Source: Termitomyces sp. T153
Lineage: Eukaryota; Basidiomycota; Agaricomycetes; Agaricales; Lyophyllaceae
DNA length: 64,000 bases
Assembly (NCBI GenBank): GCA_018296165.2
Contig: JACKQL020000034.1
Coordinates: 186,001 to 250,000, forward strand
Direction: 5' to 3'
Under the pieces are notes generated by a model, which saw nothing but the letters and a program-made list of their open reading frames with translations, did no database searches and had not been told where the DNA came from. Positions 45,393-56,710 of this stretch are shown piece after piece; positions within the stretch are counted from its first letter, which is position 1, and each line of letters begins with the position of its first letter. Position numbers and translations under genes: made by a program.

Positions 45393-46671
45393 GATCCCAT
45401 GCCCCACACTCCCAGATGCATATGACAGAGCTTACTTGTGTGGTGAGCATTTCCTCCAATTCTGTCTCACCTACATCCACCTCAGCAGAGACACCTTTGA
45501 CTCCAATGTATTAAAGATAGCATAGGTGTTGTCATATATAAAGACCAGACGTGCCTCCACTTATGCATTAGAGGTGTTCCACTGCCCTGGAGGTGTCGTA
45601 AGCTTTATAGATTGGGCCATCTTTGAAAAAGACTTCTGGGTGGAGTCTTTCTCTATTGACCCTGCCAAAACTGCCACTTTAGCACTACATGACAGGGAGC
45701 AGTATGGGCAAGGGAAGAGGATGCTGGACAAGTACATTGACTCCTTCCAGGTGCTAGTCTAGCAAGCCACCTACTCCAATAGTCTCCAACTATGCCTTGC
45801 ATTCTGGGATGGCCTACACCCCACACTGATAGAGCACATCAATAACCTGGCTGAGGGCCACCTGGATGATGAAAGGATTGCCTCCTAGTATAAGGTGGCC
45901 TGGAATCAGTAGCAGCTCATGAAGATCTGATGAGAGCTCTACCACTTGCACCCAACACAGTGCTCTGCTCCAAGTGCCAGTCTCCATTACCCTGCTCCTG
46001 CACTCTCAGCTCCTGCTCCTGCTCCAACCATTCTCACATCATGCTCCTTGCCACCAGGCATCCCCATAAATGTGGACACAGCTCAATAGCACAGCTCCAT
46101 GCGATTCCTATGCCAAAGATGCAAAAAACTGGGGCACTTCACACAACACTGCCCATTGGGTTTGAAGGTGCATTACCTCTCTATGGCAGAGCAGGAGGAG
46201 CTTCTCCTGCAGCTATTGGCTATGAAGGATGCCACTAAAGCTCCATCACCAAATGATCCAGCACTAGAGTTGACTCTGGAGGAGATTGGTGCTTGTGCAC
46301 CCTCAGAGGAGAATATTTAGTCAAGCAATGAATGAGGTGTACACCTCTATTGCTGAGTACTAACAGGTTCTCATATCTGTTGTTAGAAAATGAAATTGCC
46401 CTTCCTGATGTCTATCATTTTTTTAAGACAGAACAACCTCAGTTCTCCCCTTCAGACATACAAACACTAACTCCAGAGTCCAAGTCTAGTCCTCCAACAC
46501 CAGCTAGGCTCTGCTGGTGCTGCTCTGCCTGGGAGCACTGACTACTCCAGCAGTGCATAGTGGCCTCAAGCCCATCTATCAACTCACTGTGCCTCAATGT
46601 ATAAATCAAGACTACAGACACCCAGCAAACTTGCAGAGTCACCACCCTCCTGGATAGTGGAGCAATGGGAC
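45393..46671 (+). pseudogene. Gy-3 gag and start of protease (first piece)
   Basis: Plus-strand gag of the chromodomain family without its 5' LTR: GEHFLQFCLTYIHLSRDTFD, FSIDPAKTATLALHDREQYG, then the knuckle CQRC-KKLG-H-FTQH-C (46112-46153) and LSMAEQEELLLQLLAMKDA. It stops inside the protease at SGAMGL (near 46671), where an LTR in the other direction begins. Its probable continuation starts at 49098. Stops are many. Confidence 0.85.
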
Positions 46672-47040
46672 TGTAAGGGCAACCTCTGGGCAGCAGATCA
46701 GAGTTATGCAGCTAGCAGAGGGGAAACTGAAGTATATTAGCAAGAGTAGACAACAATACAATCAGTGACAAATCACCTAGCAGAGGGAAATTCAAAGAGA
46801 ACAAGTCTAATGATCCCTGCTGCTCAGTGTGGTACATCAGCAGGTAGCAGAGGTGTGGGAACTACTATACAGAAGGCCAGAGCTAATTCTAACCCTAGGA
46901 CAATGATCAGTGAGGTAATATAGAGAACTCTGCAGTTCTTCAGAGATCTCTAGAGTTCTGAAATGAGCCCTGGAGATGTCAAATAAGCTGCAGATGCACT
47001 GAAATAGGTTGCAGAGGTCAGAAATGGAAGTTCCCTGACA
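46672..47040 (-). repeat. Gy-4 3' LTR (type A)
   Basis: 369 bp, same length as both Gy-1 LTRs. On the plus strand it runs TGTAAGGGCAACCTC to GTTCCCTGACA and contains AGAACAAGTCT (minus strand AGACTTGTTCT). Confidence 0.93.
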
Positions 47041-48682
47041 TCACCCCCCCTTTAGCATGCAGCATCTCAACATGCAGAGTAAAAGAAGTCCCTGATTGCT
47101 TAGTCCACTGGTAAAATAGGGTAGATTCCTTATATAGCACAGGGAGCATCTGGATGTCTTCTGTAGAACTCCTTGATGAGTCTGGGGGCATGCATGTTCT
47201 CCTGCAGTTCCCAGGAGATATCCTTGATCCTATAGCCTTTTTGCTTCACCTTGTATTGTAGTCATCTCTGGAATAAATGACTATTCAGGATTTCCTCCAC
47301 CTCATACTCCTTGTTGTTGTCAACCAACACTGCAGGTGGTGGGAGTAGCAGATGTCACCCTGGAATAGGATCATTAGGGGCTGGAGTCAGTTTGACCACA
47401 TTGAACACTAGATAAAGCTGGCACATCCCTGCAGGGAGCTGGAGTTAATAGACTAGGGGCCCTACCTGCCATTCCACTGTAGAAGGTCCCAACTGGCAGT
47501 GTGACACCTTTTTCAAGGGCTAGGTAGTCATAATGTTGGAGGCATCCAGGTAGACTCAATCTCCAGGCTGGTATCTGTGCTCAAGAGTCCTTCTATAGTT
47601 GTAATCTTGTGCCATGTCATCCTTTGCCTTTGCTAGCACTGCTCAGGCCTCCTTCTGTGACCTCTTCATCCAGTACACAAATTTGTTTACTGCTTCATTC
47701 TCTAAGGGTTGGGCCTGGGGTTCAAAGCCCATACACAGGTGCCATCCAGTATCAAGGAAGAATGGGAAGAATTGAGTGGATGCATGAACATGGTTGTTGT
47801 ATTGGAACTTGGCATCAGGGAGGAGTTCATCCCAGTTATCCTGGCACTCATTGCAGAAAAGATGGAGGTACTGCTCCAACTCCTGGTTTATGTATTTGGT
47901 CTGGCCATTGGACTGCGAGTGGTAGGCAGTGGAGGTGTGAAGCTTTATGCTAAGTAGTTGGTAGAGCTCTCTGGTGAAGTCTGCCATAAATTGTGGTCCC
48001 CAGTCAGAGACATAGGCATCAGAGAGGCCATGGAGCTTCCAGATGTTCCTCCAGTACAGGTTCATGGCACCCATGGCAGAGCAGGTGGTGTGGGCTGGAA
48101 TGAACTGCACTTGCTTGCCATACAGGTCCACCACTACCATGATTGCATCATTACTATGGGAGTCATGGAGTTCTACAATAAAGTCCATAGAAGCCACGCT
48201 CCATTGTTCCACAGGCACAGGCAGCAAGTGTAGCTGTCCATAGGAGAGGTGGCATTGGGGCTTGGTCTGGAGACAGAGATTGCATGTACTAGTGTAGGAC
48301 CCAATATACCAGGATATCTGGGGCCACCAGTAGTTCTATGATACTAGCTCCAACATTTTCCATTGTCTAGGATGCCCCACAATGTTGGGCATGTAGATAC
48401 AATCCCTGAAGATCAGGATCCCATCCCAGAGGGCCCATTTGTCTGCACAGACTGATTTAGCACCAGTGATACACTCTAATTTCAGCATCCAAGCTGCCTG
48501 CATGACAAGTTCCTCCTTCTGACCATCCTGGAGAATGTCCACCTCTGCTCCTTTGATGGCTAGACCCTCCATGGCTTGGATCACAAACAGTTCAGAGTGG
48601 AGGAGCATGATGTTGCTGTTATCCTCCCCTTCTGTGCTGTGGTCCACTCTCTGGGGCAGGGCATCTGGTTTCCCCATGCTCT
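47041..48682 (-). pseudogene. Gy-4 integrase, chromodomain and RNase H end
   Basis: Integrase is open over 195 codons (47643-48227): VEQWSVASMDFIVELHDSHS, VSDWGPQFMADFTRELYQLL, then SNGQTKYINQELEQYLHLF. All three catalytic acids are present. Upstream (48336-48677) is MGKPDALPQRVDHSTEGEDN from the RNase H/integrase linker. The chromodomain lies near 47220-47330 and has stops. This is the best-kept integrase core of the family in the window. Confidence 0.88.
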
Positions 48683-49097
48683 TGTTAGAATTGCTTATTG
48701 CATTCTACTATGAATGATCAGCATTCACTCCAAGTTCATTTATCACATGTGTAGTCTACTTCCTTCATTTCTATTTAGTTTATCACATGTATCTTCTATG
48801 TGATTATCTTTCTATTCAATTCAATCATATGTATCTTCCATGTGATTGTCTTTCTATTCAATTCAATCACATGTATCTTCCATGTGATTCCCTTTCTATT
48901 CAGTTCAATTCTCCATGTGATTCTTTCTATTCAGTTACATTATAGTATATATAGATAATGTAGAAGCCTGAAGTCCCCACTCAGTTTCTGACTCTGGACT
49001 TCAGGTTAGTGTGTCACACTTCAATACACTCAGTTTCTGACTCTGGACTTCAGCTTTAGTGACTATTCAGTCCCCTATGCTTTGCTTGTCTTCAACA
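48683..49097 (+). repeat. Copia-A solo LTR at a gypsy-gypsy junction
   Basis: Complete 415-bp LTR, TGTTAGAATTGC to CTTCAACA, with no Copia-A interior. Flanks are GCTCT on the left (Gy-4, minus strand) and TTACA on the right (Gy-3, plus strand). They do not match, so it is not a simple solo LTR. Confidence 0.93.
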
Positions 49098-49876
49098 TTA
49101 CATGGCTCTAAGAGCACAACTCCAAAGTAGACTGGGCCTGGGGCAAGGTAACTATGAGCCTATGCTCCTGGAGGTGCCCTGCCTGTGCCACTAAGGTCAG
49201 AGAAGAATGCTGGGCTAATGTTTAAGAGCATGTGGCCATTCAGGTGTGCTGCACTGGTCATCTCCCCTTTGTGGATCTAGACCTCCTGGACCCCTTGACC
49301 CTGGCATTCCCCCATAGAGAAGCCCTCTACAAGGACAACTGGAGCAGCAGCAAAGCGTTAGAGAAGGAACTAGGAGGAGAGTATGGAGGCATACATGACC
49401 CATAGCTCCTGGACCAGGCAGTGGAAGTTGGAGACTGAATCTACACCACCACCTTATGCTCCTCAACATTTCCAGCAGAGATCTAGGCTAGCCAGATTAC
49501 ATCCCAGCAGCTGGCCCAGATATTTGCTGCTGACTTTGCACCCCAGGCATTCTAGGATATTGTGCCTCTGTACCTCTATGCATTTGAGGACATATTCTCT
49601 AAGGCCTCATTAGACAGGAACCATGCCATTGAACTAATGCCAGATTTTAAACCCTCTAGCTGTAAGGTCTAGCTGCTGGTGCTCAAGGAGCAGGACAAGC
49701 TTGGCACCTTCCTGCAAGAGAATCTGGACTCCAGTTGCAAAATACATATAAGTACCTTCTAGGCATGAGATACTACTGTGATAATTGGCTCACTGCAGGG
49801 ACTAAAGCACTAAACAGTGTTGTGTTGAAATCAGAGCTCTAAGCTGTCAGATGACTTGACCTGTCATCATCTAACA

Positions 49877-49888
49877 CACCCTCCTGAC
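49877..49888 (-). other. polypurine tract of T3
   Basis: The minus strand reads GTCAGGAGGGTG, then TGTTAGATGATG of the LTR. It resembles the Copia-A tract ATCAGGGGGGAG at the same place. Confidence 0.75.
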
Positions 49889-49959
49889 ATGGTAAGTCAT
49901 ATGACTTGTTATCCACAATCTATTATATAAGCAGGCTGACTTAAGCACATATAAGCACT

Positions 49960-49972
49960 GGGGCCCATAACC
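49960..49972 (-). other. primer-binding site of T3
   Basis: The minus strand reads GGTTATGGGCCCC directly after TCTAACA. It is identical to the Copia-A copy 1 site (5088-5100). Confidence 0.88.
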
Positions 49973-49988
49973 TGTTAGAAATGAAAAG

Positions 49989-50066
49989 TGACCATACCAG
50001 GAATTGAACTTGGGACCTCTTGGATATGTACTCCATATGATGCTCTAACCACTGAGCTATATAGTC
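49989..50066 (-). ncRNA. tRNA-like sequence within the T3 LTR
   Basis: Minus strand: A box TAGCTCAGTGG, B-box-like AGTTCAATTCC, 3' end GGTATGGTCA, then CTTTTCATT (T4 terminator one base on). The 5' side GACTATA has changed, weakening the acceptor stem. Confidence 0.75.
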
Positions 50067-52061
50067 TAGTTACACAAAAAGCTAGGAAGTTACATATAAG
50101 TACCTTCCAGGCATGAAATGATTCTACTACTGTGATAATTGGCTCACTGTAGGGACTGGAGCACTAAACAGTGTTGTGTAAAAATCAGAGCTCTAAGCTG
50201 TTAGATGACTTGACCTGTCATCATCTAACATCTTCTTCATCAAAAAGAAGGACAGCTCACTCTGACTGGTCCAAGACTACCAGGTTCTCAACACCATGAT
50301 CATGAAGAACTACTACTCCCTCCTTTTGCATTTCTGAGCTCATCAATAACCTCCAGGGTGTGTGGTACTTCCACAAAACTGGATGTCCAGTGGGGCTACA
50401 ACATTGTGCACATTTATGAGGGAGACAAATGGAAGGCCACCTTCCAAACTGACTGAAGGTTGTTTGAACCTCTTATCATGTTCTTCAGACTCACTAATAG
50501 TCTAGCCACCTTCCAGACAATGATAAACAATATCTTCTAGGACCTCATCACCAAAGGTGTTGTGTGCATATACCTTGATGACATCCTTATCTACACCAAA
50601 ATGTTAGAGGAGCACTGCCAAATCATGTGCCTTGTCTTGAAACACCTCCACTGTCACCAACTCTATTTCAAATTGGAGAAGTGCAAGTTTGAGCAGACCC
50701 AGATTGAGTATCTTGGGCTCATCATCTTGCACAGAGCTGTGAAGATGGATCCAGTGAAGGTGGTGGGTGTTGTGGAGCAGCCAGAGCCAAAGAACAAGAA
50801 GGAGGTGCAGGCCTTCCTCAGCTTCAATAACTTCTACTGGAGATTCATCTAGGACTTCTCACATCATGCTCACCCTCTATTTGACCTTACTGCAAAAGAC
50901 ACTGCCTGGAGCTGGGGGCCTCTGGAGCAGATGGCCTTTGATGCTCTCAAGTGTGTCATGACCTCTAGACCAGTCCTCCTCTTCTCAGACAACAACTCTC
51001 CCTTCCAGATGGAAGCCAATAGCTCCAACTTCAGCAAACAATCACTGGGGGACAGGAAGTGGCATTCAGTAGCCTTTTACTCCAAAAGCCTGAACAGTGG
51101 AGTGTAACTACAAGATCCACAACAAGGAGATGCTAGCCATCATCTGGTCCTTTGAAGAGTGGCAGCACTCCTAGAGGGTGTGCAGCACAAGTTTGAGGTT
51201 TGGACAGATCACAAAAACCTTGAATATTTCTGGATGGCCAAGAAGCTCAACTGCTAACAAGTGCAATAGTCTCTCTATCTAGCCAACTTCGATCTCTTGT
51301 TGCATCACAAGCTAGGCCAGAGTATGGGGAAGCTAGACATTCTGTTCCAAAGATCAGATCATGGCACTGGAGGGGACAACAACAGCAACATTGTGCTCCT
51401 CCACCCCAAATTGTTTACAATCCAAGCCATGGAGGGTCTCACTATCGAGGGAGTGGAGGTGGACATCCTTCAAGACATCTGACATGGAAATTGGGATGGG
51501 TACTAAGAGGAACCTGTTGCACAGGCAGCCCAGGCACTGAAGTCAGGACACACCACTTATGCCAAGTCTGTCTGCATGGACAAATGGGCCCTCCAAGATG
51601 GACTTCTGACCTTCTGCAACCACATCTATGTGCCCAACATTCTAGAGCTCCATTGGAGTATTATAGAGCAGCACCATGACTCTCAGGCCATTGGACACCC
51701 TAGCCAATGAAAAACATTGGAGCTGGTATCCCAGAATTACTGGTGGCCACAAATGTCCCAGTACATTGGGTCCTACACTGGTATCTGCAATCTCTGCTTC
51801 TGGACCAAGCCCCAACACTGTCTCCCCACCAGACAGCTGCATCCCCTCCTTGTCCCCTCAAAACCTGGAGCATTGCATCAGTGGACTTCATTGTAGAGTT
51901 CTCTGATGCCCATGGTTATGATGCCATTATAGTAGTGGTGAACCTGTACAGCAAGTAAGCACACTTCATTCCCACTCACACCACCTGCTCTGCTATGGAG
52001 GCAGCAAATCTGTACCAGAGAAACATCTGGAAGCTCCATGACCTCTCCAATGCCTACATAT

Positions 52062-52381
52062 TGTAAGGGCAACCTCCAGAGCAGTGGATTGGAGTCATAT
52101 AGCTATCAGAGGGGAATTTGAAGTATATTGGCAGGAGTAGACAATGATACAATCAGTAACTAATCACCTAGCAGAGAGGAATTCAAAGAAAACAAGTCTA
52201 AGGAGCTCAGTGCAGCACATTAGCAGGCAGTAGAGGCATGGGAACTACTGTACAGAAGGCTAGAGCTAGTCTTAACTTCTCCAGAGATCTCTGGAGTTCT
52301 GGAATGAGCTCTGGAGACATCAAACAAGCTGTGGAGGTGCTAAAATAGGTCATGGAGGTTGGAAATGGAAGTTCTCTGACA
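52062..52381 (-). repeat. solo gypsy LTR (type A, internally shortened)
   Basis: 320 bp, TGTAAGGGCAACCTC to GTTCTCTGACA on the plus strand, inserted in the Gy-3 integrase with a perfect CATAT target duplication (52057-52061 and 52382-52386). About 49 bases are missing compared with the 369-bp LTRs. Removing it rejoins the integrase sequence ...NAY and SDY. Confidence 0.94.
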
Positions 52382-53265
52382 CATATCTGACTATGAGCCA
52401 CAATTTGTAGCAGACTTCACCTAAGAGCTCTATCAACTACTTAGTGTAAAGCTTCACACCTCCACTGCCTACCACTTGCAGTCCAACAGCTAGACCAAAC
52501 ATATGAACCAGGAGCTTGAGCAATACCTCTGCCTCTTCTGCAATGAATACCAGGACAACTGGGACAAACTCCTTCCTGATGCTGAGTTCCAGTACAATAA
52601 CTACATTTACACAGCCACCCAGTTTTCACCCTTTTTCCTAGACACTGGATATTACTTGTGCATGGGCTTTGAACTCTGGACTCAGCCATTAGAGAATGAG
52701 GCCATGAATGAGTTTGTGAATTAGATGAAGAGGTTGCAGAAGGAAGCCCAGGTGGCTCTGGCAGAGGCAAAGGACAACATAGCAAGATATTAAGACCACA
52801 AAAGAACCCCAGAACCCTTCACAGTAGAACAGCAGGCTGGGCCACTGGCCTATTAACTCCAGCTCCCCACAGAGATGTACTAGCTCCACCCAGTATTCAA
52901 TGTAGTCAAGCTAACTCAGGCCCTGCAGGTCCCTATTCTGGGGCAATGCCCTATTCTGGAGCAATGCCCAGCACCCCTGCCACCTCTGGTGGTGGTCAAC
53001 AACAATAAGGAGTACAAGGTGGAGGAAATCCTGGACAGTTGTCTGTTCTGATAACAGTTGCAATACAAAGTGAAGTGGAAAGGTTATGGAATTGAGGACA
53101 TTTCCTGGGAACTGCAAGAGAATGTGCATGCACTGGGGCTAATTAGGGAGTTCCACCAGAGGCACTCTAATGCACCACAAGCCATCTGATGAATCTACCC
53201 CATCTCACTAATGAATCAGGCAATCCAGAACTTCTTCTACCCCACACATCAAGATGCCACATGCT

Positions 53266-53278
53266 AGAGGGGGGGTGA
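53266..53278 (+). other. Gy-3 polypurine tract
   Basis: AGAGGGGGGGTGA directly before the 3' LTR. Confidence 0.78.
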
Positions 53279-53638
53279 TGTCAGAGGACTTCCATTTCCA
53301 ACCTCTAACTTCCATTTCTGACCTCCACAGTGATCTCTGTAGCTTGTTCCAGACCTCCAAAGATCTCCAGAGGTCCTTGGAACTTCCCATGCTTCTCTGC
53401 TGAGCACTTCTCTAGTGTCAGGACTAGCTCCAGCCTGCTGTACAGTTGTTCCCACACCTCTGCCACCCACTGATGCACTGCACTGAGCAGTGGGGATCCT
53501 TAGACTTGTTCTCTCTGGATTCCCCTCTGCTAGGTGATTAGTTACTGTTGTATTCATTGATTACCTTGCTAAATATACTTTGGGTCCCTCTCTGCTAGCT
53601 GCATGATTGAGCTGCCACTCCTAGAGGTTGCCCTTACA
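53279..53638 (+). repeat. Gy-3 3' LTR (type A)
   Basis: 360 bp, TGTCAGAGGACTTCC to TTGCCCTTACA. It has AGACTTGTTCT in its middle and a short tandem duplication near its start (CTTCCATTTC twice). The 5' LTR partner is missing. Confidence 0.93.
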
Positions 53639-53949
53639 GTTGCTAGTTTGTTGATAGAGTTGTCCTCAGGGTTTCTATTGGACTAGAAAAAGAGTCCAGT
53701 GTTGTGCTTCCTGGGTTTATCCTTCCTAGAGTAGGAGCTAGAAGTTCAGAGGTAGGATAGAGGGGCTGGCTTGTTGCTGGCTTGTTGAGGGAGTTGCCTT
53801 TGGGGATGGTGCTGAATGGGGAAAGGAATCTGGGAGTGTGTTTTGTTGGTCCATTCTTCCCAGAGCAGGAACCAGAGGCCCCAAGACAGTATAAGAGGAG
53901 GGATGGGTTGGCTCATTGATGGGATTGTGTTGGGGGTCATGCTGGGTGA

Positions 53950-55400
53950 GGAGATAGGTCTGGAGTTGGTGGGGAGTTCCTTCCTCATTCAAATTAGCAT
54001 GACATGTAAACATTGAATGAGTATTACCACTGAGTGGCAGAATTCAGTTTGCTCAGCCCTAAGGGCTTCCTTGGGCACTCTTTGGGCTTCTTAGTGGGGG
54101 TGTGGAGCTTTTGTATTAAGCCAACTGTGGGATAGCAAGGGGTAAGGTCATATTTGGAGAGTTTCTAGGCCAGCAAGTGGGTGAGTGGCAGTGGTACCTG
54201 GAATTGTTCTAGAATGTGGTGGGCACATTCCAGTCATTTCTCCAAAAGTTCAAGTGAGTCAGGCCATTATTCACATATGCAAGAACATTGTTCATGTTAT
54301 GGAGGAGGTTGTCCACAATTACTGGAGGGTAGTGGAAAAGCTGGTTGCTCAGGAGCATCACTTGATACTCAAAGGGGTCACCTTCCATTCATGCTCTGGA
54401 GCAGTCCAGATGTTGCTGTAGTTAGAGCAGAAATATGTCCTGGCACTGCAGAAGCAGTTAACAAGATTTCTAATCAGAGGAAGTGGATACCACTTCTTTT
54501 CAGGGTTTTGTTGAGTCCCTGATAGTCAGCATGGAGTCAGAGAGGCCATCAGTTTTTCTTGGCAGCTGGGTTGTGACTCTGGCAGAGGAGATTAGGATGC
54601 ATGATATATTGTGGAGCTTGGGAGGTATTATTTGAAGTGTCTGAAGTTGGATTTTTTACCAAGTTGTAGATTTTGTTAAAGGGATGGGAGTAACAGGCTT
54701 CAAGTTTACTCTACAATAGGGTGGGGGGAGTGCTTTACTCTTCCTTGGAGAATGCATCAGCAAATTCATAGTACCCCAGAGAAACTACTTTATATGTGAT
54801 TTGTTCTTTTGTTGCTCCAGTGAGGTGGTCTCTGCTCATAAACATCTTTTCTTGCAAGGTTGAAGTGATTTGTAGCTTGCTGAATGCTTGAAACAGGAGC
54901 GGCATTGATGGATTGGTGTCAGAAGTTCTCCAGATGGTTGTCAGAGTCAAAGTGGTGGGGTCCAGAGTGGTGGTGTCAGGGTCCAGAGTTGTGTGGAGGG
55001 GTCTGGGGCTGCCTGGAGTCAGGAGTTATATTGATTCCTTGAGATGTTGAGGGAGGCCTTGAAGGGTGTCCAAGGAGCAGAGGTGCATTGTTGATACTAA
55101 GGATCTCCAGATTGATGGCTAATGGTGGTAGGTTTAGAGTTGCAATGGCAGGGTCCAGAGCTACCTAGAGTTGTCAGTTGTTTCTAAATAAGCCTCCAAG
55201 GTGAGTTCCAGAGTGGGATGCAATTTCAGTTGTTGAAGCTTCTGGATTGTAATTGAGTGTTGAGGTTGTGACAATGGGGTCCAGAGGGTGATGGGGAGAA
55301 TCTTTGCTTCCTTTGGAGAACATGTTAGTGAGTTCATGATACTCTGGTGGAACTACTTCATATAGAATTTCTTTCTCCTGTCTTTTTCTCTAATAAAGTA
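53950..55400 (-). pseudogene. Gy-C reverse transcriptase remnant
   Basis: Minus-strand reading across frames gives EVVPPEYHELTNMFSKGSK, a motif found just before the reverse transcriptase of gypsy elements, then HADYQGLNK and RSGYHF, and later ...ICE and LELLEKWLECAHHILEQF, which fit the segment after the active site. The YxDD motif itself is not readable. The presence of two FSKG/FSKE-like entry motifs about 500 bases apart suggests a duplication or two fused remnants. Confidence 0.55.
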
Positions 55401-55603
55401 GTTCCTGTACTTGAGCACTCTTCTAGTAAGGGCAGCATGATTAGTAGTCCATAAGTGGAAGTTCCATCTTGTAAAGTGCATGTGGAGGGAGTGGCATTGA
55501 GTGTTTAGATACCAGGAGTTCTGGATCAATTAAAAGAGGGTGTTGAAGTAATGGCAGCAGAGTTCAGAGTTGTCTGGCATTGTCCGTCATAGTACTATAG
55601 TCT

Positions 55604-56710
55604 TTACATTGATTTCTGAGGGTTCTTCAGGGGCGCTTTTGGAGTATGTTCAAGGAGGCTGGGGCAGAGGTGCATATTCCTTCCTTTCTTGGCCATCTTG
55701 AAAGTTGGGAATTCTTTTTGGTTGCTCTGGAGCTGCTGGAGTTGGGTCAGAGGTGTCAGAGCCCTAAGAAACTGGAGGAAGAAGGAGAGGGGATTTGCTG
55801 GGGTTGTATCCATGCTTGGGTACTTCATTGCAGAGCTTGTCCAGTAAAATATTGGGCATGTCAATGGCTGGGTAACCAGAGTAGTCTTAGTTGATTCTAC
55901 AGGTTGGGTTTGAGGTTGGGGGTGGGGCACCAGTCTTGGAATCTTAATTCATTGTTGAGGAGGGAGGTTGTTGGGGTAGGGGGTAATTCCAATGAGGGCA
56001 GAGCTTGTGTCAGAGAGTTGAAGTCCTCAGAATTAGGTGAGAATGTTGCATAGAGGTCAGATTGTTTACTGGCAAAGTGTTGGAAGCTTGCACTGTTGAC
56101 ATGGGCAGAGGAGGCACTGTTGGAGGATATTGGTGATGCATGGACTTTGACAGAGCTGTGAGAGGCCCAGGAAGTGTTAGTGTCATCTTTTGGATCCCTT
56201 GAGGAGAAGTGTGGCATTGGAGGGAACTGCTCCAGGGTTGAGTGATTATTCCAGTTGGAGTTAGGTTGGGCCTGTGGGTTCAGAGTTTGGTTGGCAGAGC
56301 CAGAGAGAGTTAGCAGTGAGGAGCAGAGGTGCATGACTAGGTGGCTAGTAGTTGGAGGTCTTGTTGTTGTCTGTTGGTGAGGAGGGTTGTTCTTCATGTG
56401 GCAAGTGATTGTTTCCAGCAGGGGTTGTATTGCTGTTAGAGGACTTGGAGAGGTAGTGTTGGTGAGGTGCCAGAGAAGTTGTAGAACAATTGATTGACCA
56501 TAACTGGGGGTTAGTTGATAAAGTTATTAGCAGTGTCATGGCCAACCTTAGTAGAAAGCAGAGCTGGCAGAGGAGGGGAGAGAGGTGCAGGAGCAGGTGG
56601 TGTGAAAGTGGTGCAATGGGAGGTGAGCTAGAAGGGTGTCTATAAAAAGGGCCATCATGTAGAGAAATGACTGGGGTGGAGGGAACTTTGACATTGGATC
56701 CACAACTCAA
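55604..56710 (-). pseudogene. Gy-C gag-like region
   Basis: Minus-strand open stretches (56345-56710, 55897-56397, 55604-55930) are rich in Ser, Pro, Asn and Thr, for example SNSASSAHVNSASFQHFA and SLELPPTPTTSLLNN. This composition and the place upstream of reverse transcriptase suggest the gag-protease linker. No zinc knuckle or DSG motif was found, so the call is weak. Confidence 0.4.

Larger units (their letters stand above)
46672..48682 (-). mobile_element. Gy-4, truncated chromodomain gypsy
   Basis: Minus-strand remnant: 3' LTR of type A (46672-47040, exactly 369 bp), polypurine tract (complement TCACCCCCCCTTT), chromodomain and integrase (to about 48480), and RNase H up to SMGKPDALPQRVDHS, cut at 48682 by a Copia-A solo LTR. 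The 5' half of the element is absent. It sits within Gy-3. Confidence 0.9.
49743..50230 (-). mobile_element. two-LTR miniature retroelement (TRIM type), copy T3
   Basis: The most informative copy. On the minus strand: 5' LTR (50230-49973, 258 bp, complete), 96-bp interior (49972-49877), and 3' LTR (49876-49743, broken at its far end). The interior starts GGTTATGGGCCCCAGTG right after the LTR, the copia half-tRNA primer site, and ends GTCAGGAGGGTG, a polypurine tract. There is no coding capacity. This defines the 257-bp repeat as an LTR and the element as a terminal-repeat retrotransposon in miniature. It inserted into Gy-3 reverse transcriptase; the left flank is damaged, so no target duplication remains. 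Confidence 0.92.
49098..53278 (+). pseudogene. Gy-3 second piece: protease end, reverse transcriptase, RNase H, integrase, chromodomain
   Basis: It resumes in the protease (TWL, then EHNSKVDWAWGKVTMS), about 200 bases after where the first piece stops when compared with Gy-1. Reverse transcriptase is invaded by the miniature element (49743-50230) and then carries an intact VLCIYLDD-type site, here MCIYLDDILIYTKMLEEH (50562-50852). RNase H and the integrase zinc region follow; a solo gypsy LTR (52062-52381) splits the integrase core. Integrase resumes with YLCLFCNEYQDNWDKLLPDA (52503-52724). The chromodomain, with YKVEEILDSCLF and YKVKWKGYGIEDISWELQEN, lies at about 53010-53150. Many stops. 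Confidence 0.9.

Noticed and set aside
49743..50230. T3 as two independent solo LTRs side by side
   Set aside because: The 96 bp between them begin with a primer site at one LTR and end with a polypurine tract at the other, the exact layout of one element.
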